Positions 15,439 to 23,720 are shown, counted from the first letter of the stretch. The stretch: DNA of 38,681 nt from Spirochaetales bacterium (GCA_017540815.1 JAFYAI010000112.1:1-38681), one strand, 5' to 3'. Made by a program: numbers and translations. The notes: generated by a model not told the origin, from the letters alone.

Positions 15439-15999
15439 TTAATCCGTTACCACTTTATCCACTGCCCTATCATATTCATCCGGCACGATTTCATCAATAA
15501 CAAATTCGCTGAATACTACACCGACCGAAGTGCCTCTGCACTTCGACAGGAATGTATCGTAATATCCGCCACCGTAGCCGATGCGGTAGCCTCGCCTGTC
15601 GAAGATCAGTCCGGGTACGATGATGAGATCTATCTCACTCGGATCTACTATATGACGCTCTGTAGGTTCGGGTATGCCGTAGCGATCGGGGCGATATTCA
15701 GTGCGGGTAGTGATCTCATTTGCTTCCATTATATGATTGCCGAGTGTATGCGGCACACAGACTCGCTTGCCCATTGATAACGCCGTCTCGATAATCCGCT
15801 TAGTTTCGACTTCGCTGCCGAATGATATAAAGCAAAATATCACATTGGCAGAACGAAACGACTCATCTGCAATAAGTCGCTCGCAAATACGGCGAGACTT
15901 ATCCGCACGCATATCAGCCGGCATCTCATTTCTGCGAGTCTTTGCTTCGGCTCGCAGCCGCTTCTTCTTCGCCCCAATATCATCCACCCGCTCAGACAT
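15439..15999 (-). CDS. 5-formyltetrahydrofolate cyclo-ligase
   Basis: A 186-residue cytosolic enzyme of the 5-FCL/MTHFS family, converting 5-formyl-THF to 5,10-methenyl-THF with ATP. Family marks are the N-terminal basic helix (KKRLRAEAKTRRNEM), FCFISFGSEVETKRII, KRVCVPHT, the YGIPEP substrate loop, and the nucleotide-binding end GLIFDRRGYRIGYGGGYYD. Length is typical. AAGGAG precedes the ATG at 15999. The upstream leader of about 140 bases contains the REP-like element with its nested insertion (16045-16130), which would be transcribed as a strongly folded RNA. Confidence 0.92.
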   Translation of the reverse strand: MSERVDDIGAKKKRLRAEAKTRRNEMPADMRADKSRRICERLIADESFRSANVIFCFISFGSEVETKRIIETALSMGKRVCVPHTLGNHIMEANEITTRTEYRPDRYGIPEPTERHIVDPSEIDLIIVPGLIFDRRGYRIGYGGGYYDTFLSKCRGTSVGVVFSEFVIDEIVPDEYDRAVDKVVTD

Positions 16000-16044
16000 T
16001 TACAGCTCCTTATATGCATATTCCGCATGGAAATCAAATTTTAT

Positions 16045-16130
16045 GTCATTGCCGTGCTTTCCCCGCCAAGGATGACGGGGATGCATGCAGCGACACGGAT
16101 GTGTACGCTGTCGCTGACACGGCAATCTCT
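16045..16130. repeat. REP-like palindrome (GTCA...TCTC type) interrupted in its loop
   Basis: The outer arms ATTGCCGTG (16048-16056) and CACGGCAAT (16118-16126) are perfectly complementary and flanked by GTCA and CTC, as in the intact copies at 25629-25655 and 25671-25697. Removing 16060-16115 leaves a five-base loop CTTGA, matching the five-base CTCGT loop of the intact copies. The element lies in the divergent region between 5-FCL and the M23 peptidase gene, within the probable 5' leader of 5-FCL. Confidence 0.7.
16060..16115. repeat. 56-nt double-hairpin insertion element, copy B
   Basis: Two hairpins in series: CCCCG/CGGGG at 16061-16080 and CAGCGACA/TGTCGCTG at 16088-16116 around a 13-base loop. 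The loop region contains ACGGATGTGTAC, aligning with CATGGATGCGTAC of copy A (4042-4095). Both copies have the same order (short hairpin, 6-7 base linker, 8-bp hairpin with 13-base loop) and both lie in the loop of an older palindrome. Confidence 0.65.
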
Positions 16131-16147
16131 TGCTATAATCATCTTTG

Positions 16148-16176
16148 ATTATACCTTTTTTCCGTCATAATGTCTA
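16148..16176 (-). promoter_or_regulatory. Putative promoter of the 5-FCL gene
   Basis: On the minus strand TAGACA (16176-16171), 17 bases, TATAAT (16153-16148). Transcription would start near 16141 and run through the interrupted REP before reaching the ATG at 15999. Confidence 0.5.
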
Positions 16177-16232
16177 TTACAAAAAAATATATTTTTCTGA
16201 AAAAAATTATCGATTTTTTTGAAAAAATATAC

Positions 16233-16238
16233 TATAAT
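16233..16238 (+). promoter_or_regulatory. -10 box of the M23 peptidase gene, leaderless arrangement
   Basis: A perfect TATAAT ends seven bases before the ATG at 16246, and no Shine-Dalgarno is present. The -35 is weak in an A/T-rich stretch. Confidence 0.5.
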
Positions 16239-16245
16239 TGCCATT

Positions 16246-17346
16246 ATGACTAACAGATCCGACATGCGGCTGATAATAACAATTATGCTTTTCCTGCTGG
16301 CACTGAGCAGCTGCGTAACTGCCAAAAACGAGAATGTGCAGATTCGCAGGCCGGGATATAGTCTCACATTCCCTGACGGGCGTTACCGCATCTATACAGA
16401 TACGCGGGTGGCTGCCGATGAGCACGGACAATTTCAACTGATGAAAGGTGCAATAGCAGCAGAAAAACCGCTTACCAAAAATCTGAAAGTCAAAACAGAA
16501 CTGCTCGGCAATGCACAGTGGGGCGGCTGCAATATGCTGCTGCTTACAGTCAACTGCACTATCCCGCTGAAGTGCCGTGTCTGGTTTGATTACAAATTCG
16601 CCAAAGGTAATTGGAAATTTGACCGCAAAGGTCACATTGTAGCACAAAAGCGTGACAGGCTTGTCTACGGGGTGTTTATACCGCATTCTACATATAATGA
16701 AACGCATTCTGTCGATATAACAATGGAGCTGAGCAGCGAAAAATATGTGATCATCAGATATAAAGACACGATCCCTATCAGTCCGACAGAATGGGACAGC
16801 CAAACTGTAACATTCGGCGATGCCAAATCAGAAGAGTTAAACACTCCCAGCGGAAGAAATATAGCAGCTGAACGAAGGAAACGACAGCGAATATGGAACG
16901 AAAACTCCAATCACAGATATTTCCTGTCAGGGATGCGTTATCCTGTCGATGACACTCGTGATCTGACAAGCGAATTCGGCTATCGGCGCAACTGGGTTTA
17001 CACTAAGGGCAGATCATCCACTGATGTGCATACCGGTGTAGACTATGCAAACAAGACCGGCACGCCGATCATAGCAAGCTGTGCGGGACAAGTCAGATAT
17101 TCGGAATACGCAGCATATCTCGGCAATGCAGTATTCATTGATCATGGGATGGGGCTTTTCTCGATATATATGCACAACAGCAATCTCATCGCTAAAGAGG
17201 GAGATATAGTGGATAAGGGAGATATTATAGCGGAGATGGGGATGACAGGAGCAGCAACAGGCCCGCACTGTCATTGGGAGACCCGCATTTACGGGATGCC
17301 TGTCGATCCGAGGAGTCTTTTTTTCCTTAATGATTTAAAATTTTAA
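16246..17346 (+). CDS. M23-family metallopeptidase lipoprotein
   Basis: A 366-residue predicted lipoprotein (hydrophobic core followed by lipobox ALSSC, C23). The C-terminal 125 residues form an M23/LytM domain: FGYRR, HTGVDYANKTGTPI with the H...D zinc pair, IDHGMGLFSIYMHNS, and GPHCHWE with the HxH zinc motif. All zinc ligands are kept, so an active peptidoglycan endopeptidase is expected. The first 220 residues are beta-rich (SYSLTFP-like strands, FDYKFAKGNWKFDRKG) and resemble the N-terminal module of other periplasmic M23 proteins. The ATG at 16246 is preferred over the TTG at 16219 because that codon lies upstream of the TATAAT at 16233; ATG 16264 is a further alternative. No clear terminator follows. 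Confidence 0.88.
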   Translation: MTNRSDMRLIITIMLFLLALSSCVTAKNENVQIRRPGYSLTFPDGRYRIYTDTRVAADEHGQFQLMKGAIAAEKPLTKNLKVKTELLGNAQWGGCNMLLLTVNCTIPLKCRVWFDYKFAKGNWKFDRKGHIVAQKRDRLVYGVFIPHSTYNETHSVDITMELSSEKYVIIRYKDTIPISPTEWDSQTVTFGDAKSEELNTPSGRNIAAERRKRQRIWNENSNHRYFLSGMRYPVDDTRDLTSEFGYRRNWVYTKGRSSTDVHTGVDYANKTGTPIIASCAGQVRYSEYAAYLGNAVFIDHGMGLFSIYMHNSNLIAKEGDIVDKGDIIAEMGMTGAATGPHCHWETRIYGMPVDPRSLFFLNDLKF

Positions 17347-17381
17347 AAATATTTTATCTTTTAAAAAAACTCAAATATCAC

Positions 17382-17411
17382 TTGACAACAACATTATTTA
17401 TTTGGTAATAT
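17382..17411 (+). promoter_or_regulatory. Promoter of the STAS-LysM-flavodoxin operon
   Basis: TTGACA at 17382-17387, 18 bases, TAATAT at 17406-17411, then GAGGTAA and the ATG at 17432. Confidence 0.7.
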
Positions 17412-17431
17412 TATAGTGAGGTAACAGACTT

Positions 17432-17776
17432 ATGACTTTGATTGATTCAACAAATAATGACATACAGATAATAAAGATTTCAGGCGAAGTAGACATCTAC
17501 AACTGCAATAATCTCAAACAAATGTTTATGTCGAAATTAGAATCGGGATTTAAGAAATTCCTATTCGATATGGAAGAACTGACTTACATTGATTCATCCG
17601 GCATCGGTATACTGATATTCATCAAGACTACCGTAAGCAAGAATGGCGGCAGGATGGTAGTCACCGGAGTAAAAGACTCAGTTCACAAGATATTTGAGCT
17701 GACCAAGTTATCGTCTTTCTTTACGATTGCCGATGAGCAGCCTGATGGTATCAACATTCTGAATAGTGCAGAATAA
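17432..17776 (+). CDS. STAS-domain anti-sigma-factor antagonist
   Basis: A 114-residue single STAS domain of the SpoIIAA/RsbV type. VDIYNCNNLKQMF fits the N-terminal strand and helix, and the phosphorylation-site loop YIDSSGIGILIF (residues 52-63) contains the serine normally phosphorylated by a GHKL anti-sigma kinase. GGRMVVTGV and FELTKLSSFFTI complete the fold. In the known switch the unphosphorylated protein sequesters the kinase. No kinase is next to it; the nearest partner-switching genes are at 21528-24594. It is first in a probable operon with a LysM lipoprotein, a flavodoxin and another lipoprotein, under its own promoter. Confidence 0.9.
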   Translation: MTLIDSTNNDIQIIKISGEVDIYNCNNLKQMFMSKLESGFKKFLFDMEELTYIDSSGIGILIFIKTTVSKNGGRMVVTGVKDSVHKIFELTKLSSFFTIADEQPDGINILNSAE

Positions 17777-17820
17777 ACCAAAAAATATATAATATAATAG
17801 AACAAAAAAAGGTGAAAGCA

Positions 17821-19167
17821 ATGTCACACGGCAAAAAATACATATTTAATGTCTTTCGTATTATGATGATAGCGGTGCTCGTGGCAGCAACCGTATTCAA
17901 CTGTAAGAAGTCCGGTCCGCAGGTTGTAGAGCCGGATACAACTTCGACAACAACCACTTCTTCGACGACAACTACAAGTTCTACAACGACAACGACCACA
18001 ACTACGATAGCCTCGTTGTCTGATGAAGAACTCGCCGAAGCGAAAGCTGCTATCGATAAAGCGGTCAAAGCAGGTGCAAAGCAATATGATCCGGACAACC
18101 TCAACAATGCCAATAAAGCATTCGATGATGCTAAAAACGGTAATGACAAAAGCAAGTTGGAGTTAGCAAAGAAATATGCCGATGAAGCCTATAAAAACTC
18201 CTATAAAAAAAGAGCCGATGAAAAGCGTGAAATATGTGAAAAACTTATGAAGAAAGCCAACGAATACGGCATCAATGAGACTAACAACGACCTTTATAAA
18301 GAAGGCAAAGATAAATTCGACGAAGCAGATACTTATTATCAGGATGAAGACTATGTTAATGCGTTCAACTCATTCGAGAAAAGTGAAACTGCTCTGAAGA
18401 AAGTTATGAAAGCCACTTTGGCCCGTGAGCGTGAACAAAAGAATAAGATTGCATATATTAAAAAACTTATCAAAGAAGCAGAAAAAATCGGAGCGGCGAC
18501 TTACGCAGCTGACGAATTAGGTGCAGCAAAAGATGATCTGGCTGTCGGCGAAGAGCAGTTTGCAGCACGCAGTTTCGATGAATCAGCCGCAAGCCTTGAG
18601 TCTGCGGAAAAGAATGCTATAGAAGCGATCAACAAGACAAAATTTGCTTTAAAAGAACTGAAACGCAAAGCCGCTCTCAAAGCAATTATGGATGCAGGAC
18701 GGGCAATCGAAGGTGCATCCGATACTGATATGGGCAAAGAAGAAGGTGTCAGCGGATATAAGTTTGAGTTCAAAGATGCCGAAGGTGAAGCCGATGATCT
18801 GCAGAATGCCCCGAAACCGGATATACCTAACGGCGATGTAAGTTATAAAGAATTGCTCAATAAAGCAATAGAATATGTCGAGAAAGCAAAGTCAGCATAT
18901 CGTGACGAAGATTATGAGATGGCTATCCAATATGCCAACATCGCGAAGAAAATCGCACAGTCATACAACGGAGACACTCTTAAAACACGATATACTGTTC
19001 GGCTCATCCCTGAGAAGCGTGATTGTCTGTGGCGTATATCAGAATACAGCTACATATACGATACGCCATTCTTATGGCCGCGTATTTGGAAAGCTAATAA
19101 AGCGAAGATACTTAATCCTGATTTGATTTATCCGGGACAGGTTCTCGACATTCCTAACATTGACTGA
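17821..19167 (+). CDS. LysM lipoprotein with threonine linker and coiled-coil helical repeats
   Basis: A 448-residue predicted lipoprotein (ATVFNC lipobox). Residues about 40-60 are a threonine/serine linker. Then come about 300 residues of lysine, glutamate and alanine-rich helices with YADEAYKNSYKKRADE-like repeats, of the DUF4398/TPR-like kind. A C-terminal LysM-like module (YTVRLIPEKRDCLWRIS ... NPDLIYPGQVLDIP) should bind peptidoglycan. The form is familiar in treponemes, from memory. It could act as a spacer or tether between outer membrane and cell wall. ATG 17821 is chosen over GTG 17812 because AGGTG at 17810-17814 is then a properly placed ribosome site. The next gene begins 14 bases after the stop. 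Confidence 0.85.
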   Translation: MSHGKKYIFNVFRIMMIAVLVAATVFNCKKSGPQVVEPDTTSTTTTSSTTTTSSTTTTTTTTIASLSDEELAEAKAAIDKAVKAGAKQYDPDNLNNANKAFDDAKNGNDKSKLELAKKYADEAYKNSYKKRADEKREICEKLMKKANEYGINETNNDLYKEGKDKFDEADTYYQDEDYVNAFNSFEKSETALKKVMKATLAREREQKNKIAYIKKLIKEAEKIGAATYAADELGAAKDDLAVGEEQFAARSFDESAASLESAEKNAIEAINKTKFALKELKRKAALKAIMDAGRAIEGASDTDMGKEEGVSGYKFEFKDAEGEADDLQNAPKPDIPNGDVSYKELLNKAIEYVEKAKSAYRDEDYEMAIQYANIAKKIAQSYNGDTLKTRYTVRLIPEKRDCLWRISEYSYIYDTPFLWPRIWKANKAKILNPDLIYPGQVLDIPNID

Positions 19168-19180
19168 CAACGGAGGATAT

Positions 19181-19663
19181 ATGTCTGTACTTATCGTTTA
19201 CGCAAGTTACCATGGTACTACTGAGAAAGCAGCGTACCGCATTAAGGAAAATCTTGAGACAGATTCTGTTATTATAAATGCGGAGTTCAACTCAGTCGAT
19301 GATTGGAAATACTATGAAAAAGTCGTCATCGCAACACCTGTTCACGCAGGCAAACCGCATAAGGCGATAAAGAAATTTATCGAGAAGAACTTATCTAATT
19401 TGGCGGACCGTCAGATCTATCTCGTTGCATGCAATCTCGATGAGAACTGGATTGGACAGTGCGATGATGAGTTCCCAAAAGAGTTTATATGTGCCGTTGT
19501 TGCACGTAAGTATATCGGCGGCATTCTTAAGAAAAATACACTGTCAGGCTCGGAACGAAAGGCTATAGAGACTATGGAGAAAAAACTCAACATCAGTCTT
19601 GATGATGTCAACAGCGTCAATGTCGATGATATTATAGCCTTTGCAAAGTCGGTAACAGCATAA
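19181..19663 (+). CDS. Flavodoxin-domain protein
   Basis: A 160-residue flavodoxin-fold protein. LIVYASYHGTTEKAAYRI near the N-terminus is the FMN phosphate-binding loop pattern of the HemG/flavodoxin-5 type (T/S-x-T-G-x-T variant with Y-x-S/H-G-T-T). VVIATPVHAGKPHKAIKKFI is the second flavin-contact region. It may act as an electron carrier or an FMN-dependent oxidase subunit; no haem gene is nearby. The in-frame ATG at 19160 overlaps the end of the LysM gene, while GGAGG at 19172-19176 sets the start at 19181. It is tightly packed in the operon, nine bases before the next start. Confidence 0.82.
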   Translation: MSVLIVYASYHGTTEKAAYRIKENLETDSVIINAEFNSVDDWKYYEKVVIATPVHAGKPHKAIKKFIEKNLSNLADRQIYLVACNLDENWIGQCDDEFPKEFICAVVARKYIGGILKKNTLSGSERKAIETMEKKLNISLDDVNSVNVDDIIAFAKSVTA

Positions 19664-19671
19664 TAGTAATA

Positions 19672-20514
19672 ATGTCAAACAAACACCTTTTGAGTTTAGT
19701 GTTCTTCACTTTTCTCTTCTTCCTCTTCACTTCGTGCGGAGTTTTGCTTGATGACGCGAAATTCCGCGGAGTGTGGCATCTAACCGAAGCGAACTTTTAT
19801 CAATACAGCGAGGAATTCAACAGTTATCTGAAAGTAACTGGTATAGAAGATCTGTCTCCTGATACAGAAGCTCCGATTATGAGCAGTTTCTTCGGTGTCA
19901 AGGCATCCGGCATCGTAATGAGGATCAACACAAACAAAACATGGACTGTCGGAACATCGACTTCAGAGCCGAATACTATTATTACGGATGGAGATCCCGG
20001 CAAATGGGAGATCGATACTTACAATAACACAGTCACACTCACCTGCCCTAAAGGTGATCAGGATACGACTGTCGATCAGCTGTGGAAAGACAGCAACACG
20101 GTCACAAACGCTTGGCCTATGACTACTAATAATAAATTCGACTTTTATATCAAGGCAAGTGACTTCGGCAGACCATACTTTGAGTTTGAGATAGCAGAGA
20201 AGCCTGTTCCTGACAGGATCGAGAAGCAAAGACTGGAGGATTATCTTAGTGATAAAGTTGACCTCAAGTTTAACAATGACGATATAACTTTCAGTGAGTT
20301 TTGCTTCAAATGGTATGTCCTCGACAAGAATGGAGAATATTATTATCTGACAAACAGCATTTCATCCGATGATAAGATGAAACTATATAAAATCCTGTCT
20401 ATTACAGGAGAAGATGCTTACAAAGACAGGATTAAATTCGAGTCTAAGATGACCACTAAGCGATTCTACGCTATGGAGGGGATATTCAAGCGTGACGGGT
20501 ATCAGGATAAATAA
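19672..20514 (+). CDS. Lipoprotein of unknown function
   Basis: A 280-residue predicted lipoprotein with signal peptide and lipobox LFTSC (C22). The N-terminal part FRGVWHLTEANFYQYS and the later KWEIDTYNNTVTLTCPKGD suggest a small beta-barrel of the lipocalin-like sort, but no family can be named. Tryptophans and NTNKTWTVG-like strands are compatible with that. It is the last gene of the 17432-20514 operon. Its final codons (YQDK and the TAA) lie inside the left arm of a 27-bp inverted repeat shared with nfo. Confidence 0.72.
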   Translation: MSNKHLLSLVFFTFLFFLFTSCGVLLDDAKFRGVWHLTEANFYQYSEEFNSYLKVTGIEDLSPDTEAPIMSSFFGVKASGIVMRINTNKTWTVGTSTSEPNTIITDGDPGKWEIDTYNNTVTLTCPKGDQDTTVDQLWKDSNTVTNAWPMTTNNKFDFYIKASDFGRPYFEFEIAEKPVPDRIEKQRLEDYLSDKVDLKFNNDDITFSEFCFKWYVLDKNGEYYYLTNSISSDDKMKLYKILSITGEDAYKDRIKFESKMTTKRFYAMEGIFKRDGYQDK

Positions 20515-20557
20515 CAAAAGCAGTCCATAAGGACTGCTTTTGTTATTTATCCTGATA
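20500..20557. terminator. Bidirectional terminator: perfect 27-bp inverted repeat spanning both stop codons
   Basis: Arms 20500-20526 and 20531-20557 are exact reverse complements; the loop is ATAA and the core is GCAGTCC-ATAA-GGACTGC. The plus-strand gene stops at 20512-20514 and nfo at 20545-20543, both within the arms, so each protein ends in YQDK. Confidence 0.9.
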
Positions 20558-21379
20558 TAGAGACTTCAGCAGAGCGATCTCTTCTTTATACCCTTCTATA
20601 TCATTGGGAGTCTCCAGATAGAACGGCAGATCTCGGAGCGTCGGATGATTGATGATCCTCGCAAATGCGTCAAGTCCGATATACCCCTTGCCTATCTTCT
20701 CATGGCGGTCTTTGTGAGCACCGAGCGGGTTCATACTGTCATTGATGTGGATCGCTTTAAGCCTGTCCAGCCCTATAATGCGGTCAAACTCGGCAAGCAC
20801 ATCATCGAGATGATCGACTATATCATATCCGCCGTCATTGACATGGCATGTATCGAGGCATACGCCCATTTTATCGGAATGTTCTGTGCCGTCAATGATC
20901 CTGCGAAGCTCCTCAAAGCGAGAACCGACTTCACTGCCCTTGCCAGCCATCGTCTCCAATAAAACAGTCACAGTTGTATCGTCATGGACTATTTCATTCA
21001 GCAAGTCACATATCTGCTCTATACCGACATCGACTCCCTGTCCGACATGAGATCCCGGATGGAAGTTATACATACTGTCAGGAATATGAGACAGCCTGTC
21101 CAGATCATCAGCCATCACCATACGGGCAAAGTCACGGATCTTGGGATCAGACGAGCAGGCATTAAGCGTATATGGAGCATGAGCGAGCAGCCTTCCGAAC
21201 TTATGCTGCTTGGCAAACTCTGCGAGAGCAGCGGCATCTTCGAGATTCATCGGCTTGGCTTTGCCTCCGCGCGGATTGCGTGTAAAGAACTGAAAAACAT
21301 TCGCTCCTATAGAATGAGCCTCCTGCCCCATTGCCAAATAACCGTTTGAAGCAGACAAATGACATCCGATATAAAACAT
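20543..21379 (-). CDS. nfo: Endonuclease IV (AP endonuclease)
   Basis: A 278-residue zinc-dependent AP endonuclease for base-excision repair, TIM-barrel fold. Recognisable motifs are [105 protein letters not shown] and FYLETPND. These supply the H, E and D ligands of the three-metal site. Length is typical. GGAG precedes the ATG at 21379. It converges on the lipoprotein operon and its last four residues are encoded by the shared inverted repeat. Confidence 0.96.
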   Translation of the reverse strand: MFYIGCHLSASNGYLAMGQEAHSIGANVFQFFTRNPRGGKAKPMNLEDAAALAEFAKQHKFGRLLAHAPYTLNACSSDPKIRDFARMVMADDLDRLSHIPDSMYNFHPGSHVGQGVDVGIEQICDLLNEIVHDDTTVTVLLETMAGKGSEVGSRFEELRRIIDGTEHSDKMGVCLDTCHVNDGGYDIVDHLDDVLAEFDRIIGLDRLKAIHINDSMNPLGAHKDRHEKIGKGYIGLDAFARIINHPTLRDLPFYLETPNDIEGYKEEIALLKSLYQDK

Positions 21380-21413
21380 ATATTACTCCATAGACAGAAT
21401 ACAATCATATAAA

Positions 21414-21442
21414 ATATTAGCACAAAATATCGCAAAAAACAA
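21414..21442 (-). promoter_or_regulatory. Promoter of nfo
   Basis: On the minus strand TTGTTT (21442-21437), 17 bases, TAATAT (21419-21414), then GGAG and the ATG at 21379. It stands back-to-back with the promoter at 21472. Confidence 0.6.
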
Positions 21443-21471
21443 GAATTATTTTGCAACTTAAGATTTTTCAC

Positions 21472-21500
21472 TTGACAAAATTAAATATAAATTTTAGAGT
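21472..21500 (+). promoter_or_regulatory. Promoter of the partner-switching operon
   Basis: TTGACA at 21472-21477, 17 bases, TAGAGT at 21495-21500, about 27 bases before the GTG start at 21528. Confidence 0.65.
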
Positions 21501-21527
21501 AATAATAGAAATAAATCGGAGTAAGGT

Positions 21528-23693
21528 GTGGTTCACAGGAGAAGCATATTTTTTCAGCTGCGATGGCAGCTTCTCATTGTATTCATTGTCATTATTTTTG
21601 TCCCGTTAAGTATTGTCGTTACATTCAACACTATCAGGACATTTTCTCATTTAGCTAAACAGAGTCAGACATTCTACTCGACATTGTTGTCACAGACAGG
21701 CAGCAATCTTGACTTTATATACGATCAGTATGCAAGAGCGTGCTCGGTGATGACTGATCTGGCGGATGTGGCGGCTATACTTAATGCACCGCCGTATAAA
21801 ACTCAGGAAGAAGAACGGTTAGCCTCGAAGTATATCATCGGTGATGCAGCAACCAAGAACGGTATGCATGTGCAGGCTGCCGGACTTGACGGATATGTCT
21901 ATCTCTACGAATTAGACAGACAGTCTCTGCTTAACAATACTGACTACAAAGTCCATGTCATATCGGGAACTTCGACAGCACCGAATGCCGATGAAGTCAG
22001 AGAAAGCAACATATTTAAAGCAGTATGCTCGGACAGCAAGATAAAGATGGTCTTGGGCAATCTGTACGACACACAGCCGGGTGATCACCAGCCTTCGCGG
22101 GGATTCGACAATCAAGAGTATAATCCTACGATCATCTATCCCTACACGCACGAAGGCGAAGAAAATCTCAACAAATTTGTCTTGATTTCACTCTCGTCTA
22201 ATTTTTTCCCGGCGATCTACGAAGGTATGACCAGTCTTAACTTCGGAACGCTGTATATCCTTGATCAATTCGATAACATCCTGTCTAAGAATCATCCTGA
22301 CAGCAATAACGATTACTATGACTATAATCCTAACACAAAAAAATACACTATGGAGAAAGACGATTCACCGGAAGCAATGTATGGGATGACATTCCGCGAC
22401 TATGATAATCTGCTAACCGATGAGAGTGTTCTGTCCACTCCGACTGTGAAACGCATCCTTGATAAGCTCACTCCTGAGAATGTAGAACAGATGCGAGATA
22501 CACTGTATGATAAGAAATTCGATCCTGAGAATGTGCTCAAAAACATCAACTATGTTGTGCATAATAACAAGCGGTATATGGTTGTCGTCGGCTACGATGA
22601 TGCCGCTCAGTGCAAATTTATTTATTTCCATCCGATGCGTCAGATCTATCAGCCGATATTCAACATCGTCCGTGTTATCCTTATTATCGCAATGTGTGTG
22701 TTCATTATTGTCGCATTCATAAGTATGATCCTGAGTAAGACATTCACAGAACCGATAAGCAACCTGTCCGATGCTGCAGTCAAGATTGCCGATGGTAACT
22801 ATGACATCGTGCTCAATGATCGGTCAAGTGATGAGATCATGATGCTGCAGGACAGTTTCACACAAATGGCAGCGAAGATCAAGAACTACACTGAAAACCT
22901 GGAAAAAATGGTCTCTGACAGGACTGCAGAGTTAAAAGCTGCACATGACCAGCTTGCCAAAGCACATAAAGCACTGTGGGGTGAGATGGAGTTGGCGAAG
23001 AAATTGCAGGTTTCACTGCTGCCGAAGACCTCACTGCCGAACTATGATGTTGCAGCAAGGATGACTACCGCCGATGAGGTTGGCGGTGACTTCTACGACT
23101 TCCTTAACTACGGCGGCAAGAATGCTGTAATGATAGGAGATGTATCCGGTCACGGCGTAACTCCGGGTTTGATAACAATGATGGCTCAGTCGATTATATA
23201 CTCTCTGACCACTCAAAACGGCGACATCAAACCAGATCAGCTGTTCATCTATCTGAACCAACTGCTGATGAAGAGTATCCATAATCTCGGTATCAATATC
23301 TTCGTCACAATATCGCTCCTGCAGGAAGTAGAAGACGGCGTATTCCGAGGTGTCGGCAAACACAACGACATCCTTGTATATCGAGCCAAAACAGATACAG
23401 TTGATATTATCCCGACTGACGGTGTATGGCTCTGTATGATTGATGATGTGACTGATTTCATAAAAGAATACGAAGTCCGTCTCGATAAAGGTGATATAAT
23501 GATGCTCTACACTGACGGTCTCAGTGAAGGTGCAAATGCTGATAATGAATGTTTCGATCCGAAATTGCCTGAGCTGTTGAAAAAATACGCAGAACAGTCA
23601 GCATCGAACATTCTCAATAATATAATGAACGATTATGTGGAGTTCATCGAAACACAAGATGATGATGTAACTCTGCTTATTATAAAAAAATAA
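21528..23693 (+). CDS. Membrane PP2C/SpoIIE-type phosphatase with extracellular sensor and HAMP
   Basis: A 721-residue sensor phosphatase resembling SiaA/RsbU. A first membrane segment lies at about 14-33, followed by a Cache-like periplasmic domain of some 350 residues. A second segment near 385-410 (VRVILIIAMCVFIIVAFISMIL) leads into HAMP (about 410-465) and a short coiled coil. The SpoIIE domain then begins at KKLQVSLLPK. Metal-binding acids are DEVGGDFYDF, GDVSGHGVTPGL, YTDGLSEGAN and DDDVTLLI. It should dephosphorylate a STAS antagonist, most likely the product of the next gene, in response to an extracytoplasmic signal. Translation begins at GTG 21528 after GGAG/AAGG. It is first in a four-gene operon. 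Confidence 0.9.
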   Translation: MVHRRSIFFQLRWQLLIVFIVIIFVPLSIVVTFNTIRTFSHLAKQSQTFYSTLLSQTGSNLDFIYDQYARACSVMTDLADVAAILNAPPYKTQEEERLASKYIIGDAATKNGMHVQAAGLDGYVYLYELDRQSLLNNTDYKVHVISGTSTAPNADEVRESNIFKAVCSDSKIKMVLGNLYDTQPGDHQPSRGFDNQEYNPTIIYPYTHEGEENLNKFVLISLSSNFFPAIYEGMTSLNFGTLYILDQFDNILSKNHPDSNNDYYDYNPNTKKYTMEKDDSPEAMYGMTFRDYDNLLTDESVLSTPTVKRILDKLTPENVEQMRDTLYDKKFDPENVLKNINYVVHNNKRYMVVVGYDDAAQCKFIYFHPMRQIYQPIFNIVRVILIIAMCVFIIVAFISMILSKTFTEPISNLSDAAVKIADGNYDIVLNDRSSDEIMMLQDSFTQMAAKIKNYTENLEKMVSDRTAELKAAHDQLAKAHKALWGEMELAKKLQVSLLPKTSLPNYDVAARMTTADEVGGDFYDFLNYGGKNAVMIGDVSGHGVTPGLITMMAQSIIYSLTTQNGDIKPDQLFIYLNQLLMKSIHNLGINIFVTISLLQEVEDGVFRGVGKHNDILVYRAKTDTVDIIPTDGVWLCMIDDVTDFIKEYEVRLDKGDIMMLYTDGLSEGANADNECFDPKLPELLKKYAEQSASNILNNIMNDYVEFIETQDDDVTLLIIKK

Positions 23694-23720
23694 AAAAGAT
23701 TATTAAGGAGTATTGTATTT

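Noticed and set aside
16045..16130. A tRNA or known riboswitch
   Set aside because: The cloverleaf look comes from one REP stem with an inserted pair of hairpins; no tRNA invariant bases, anticodon arm or THF riboswitch core are present.
16219..16245. TTG start of the M23 gene at 16219
   Set aside because: It lies upstream of the TATAAT at 16233-16238 and has no ribosome site; the ATG at 16246 fits the promoter.
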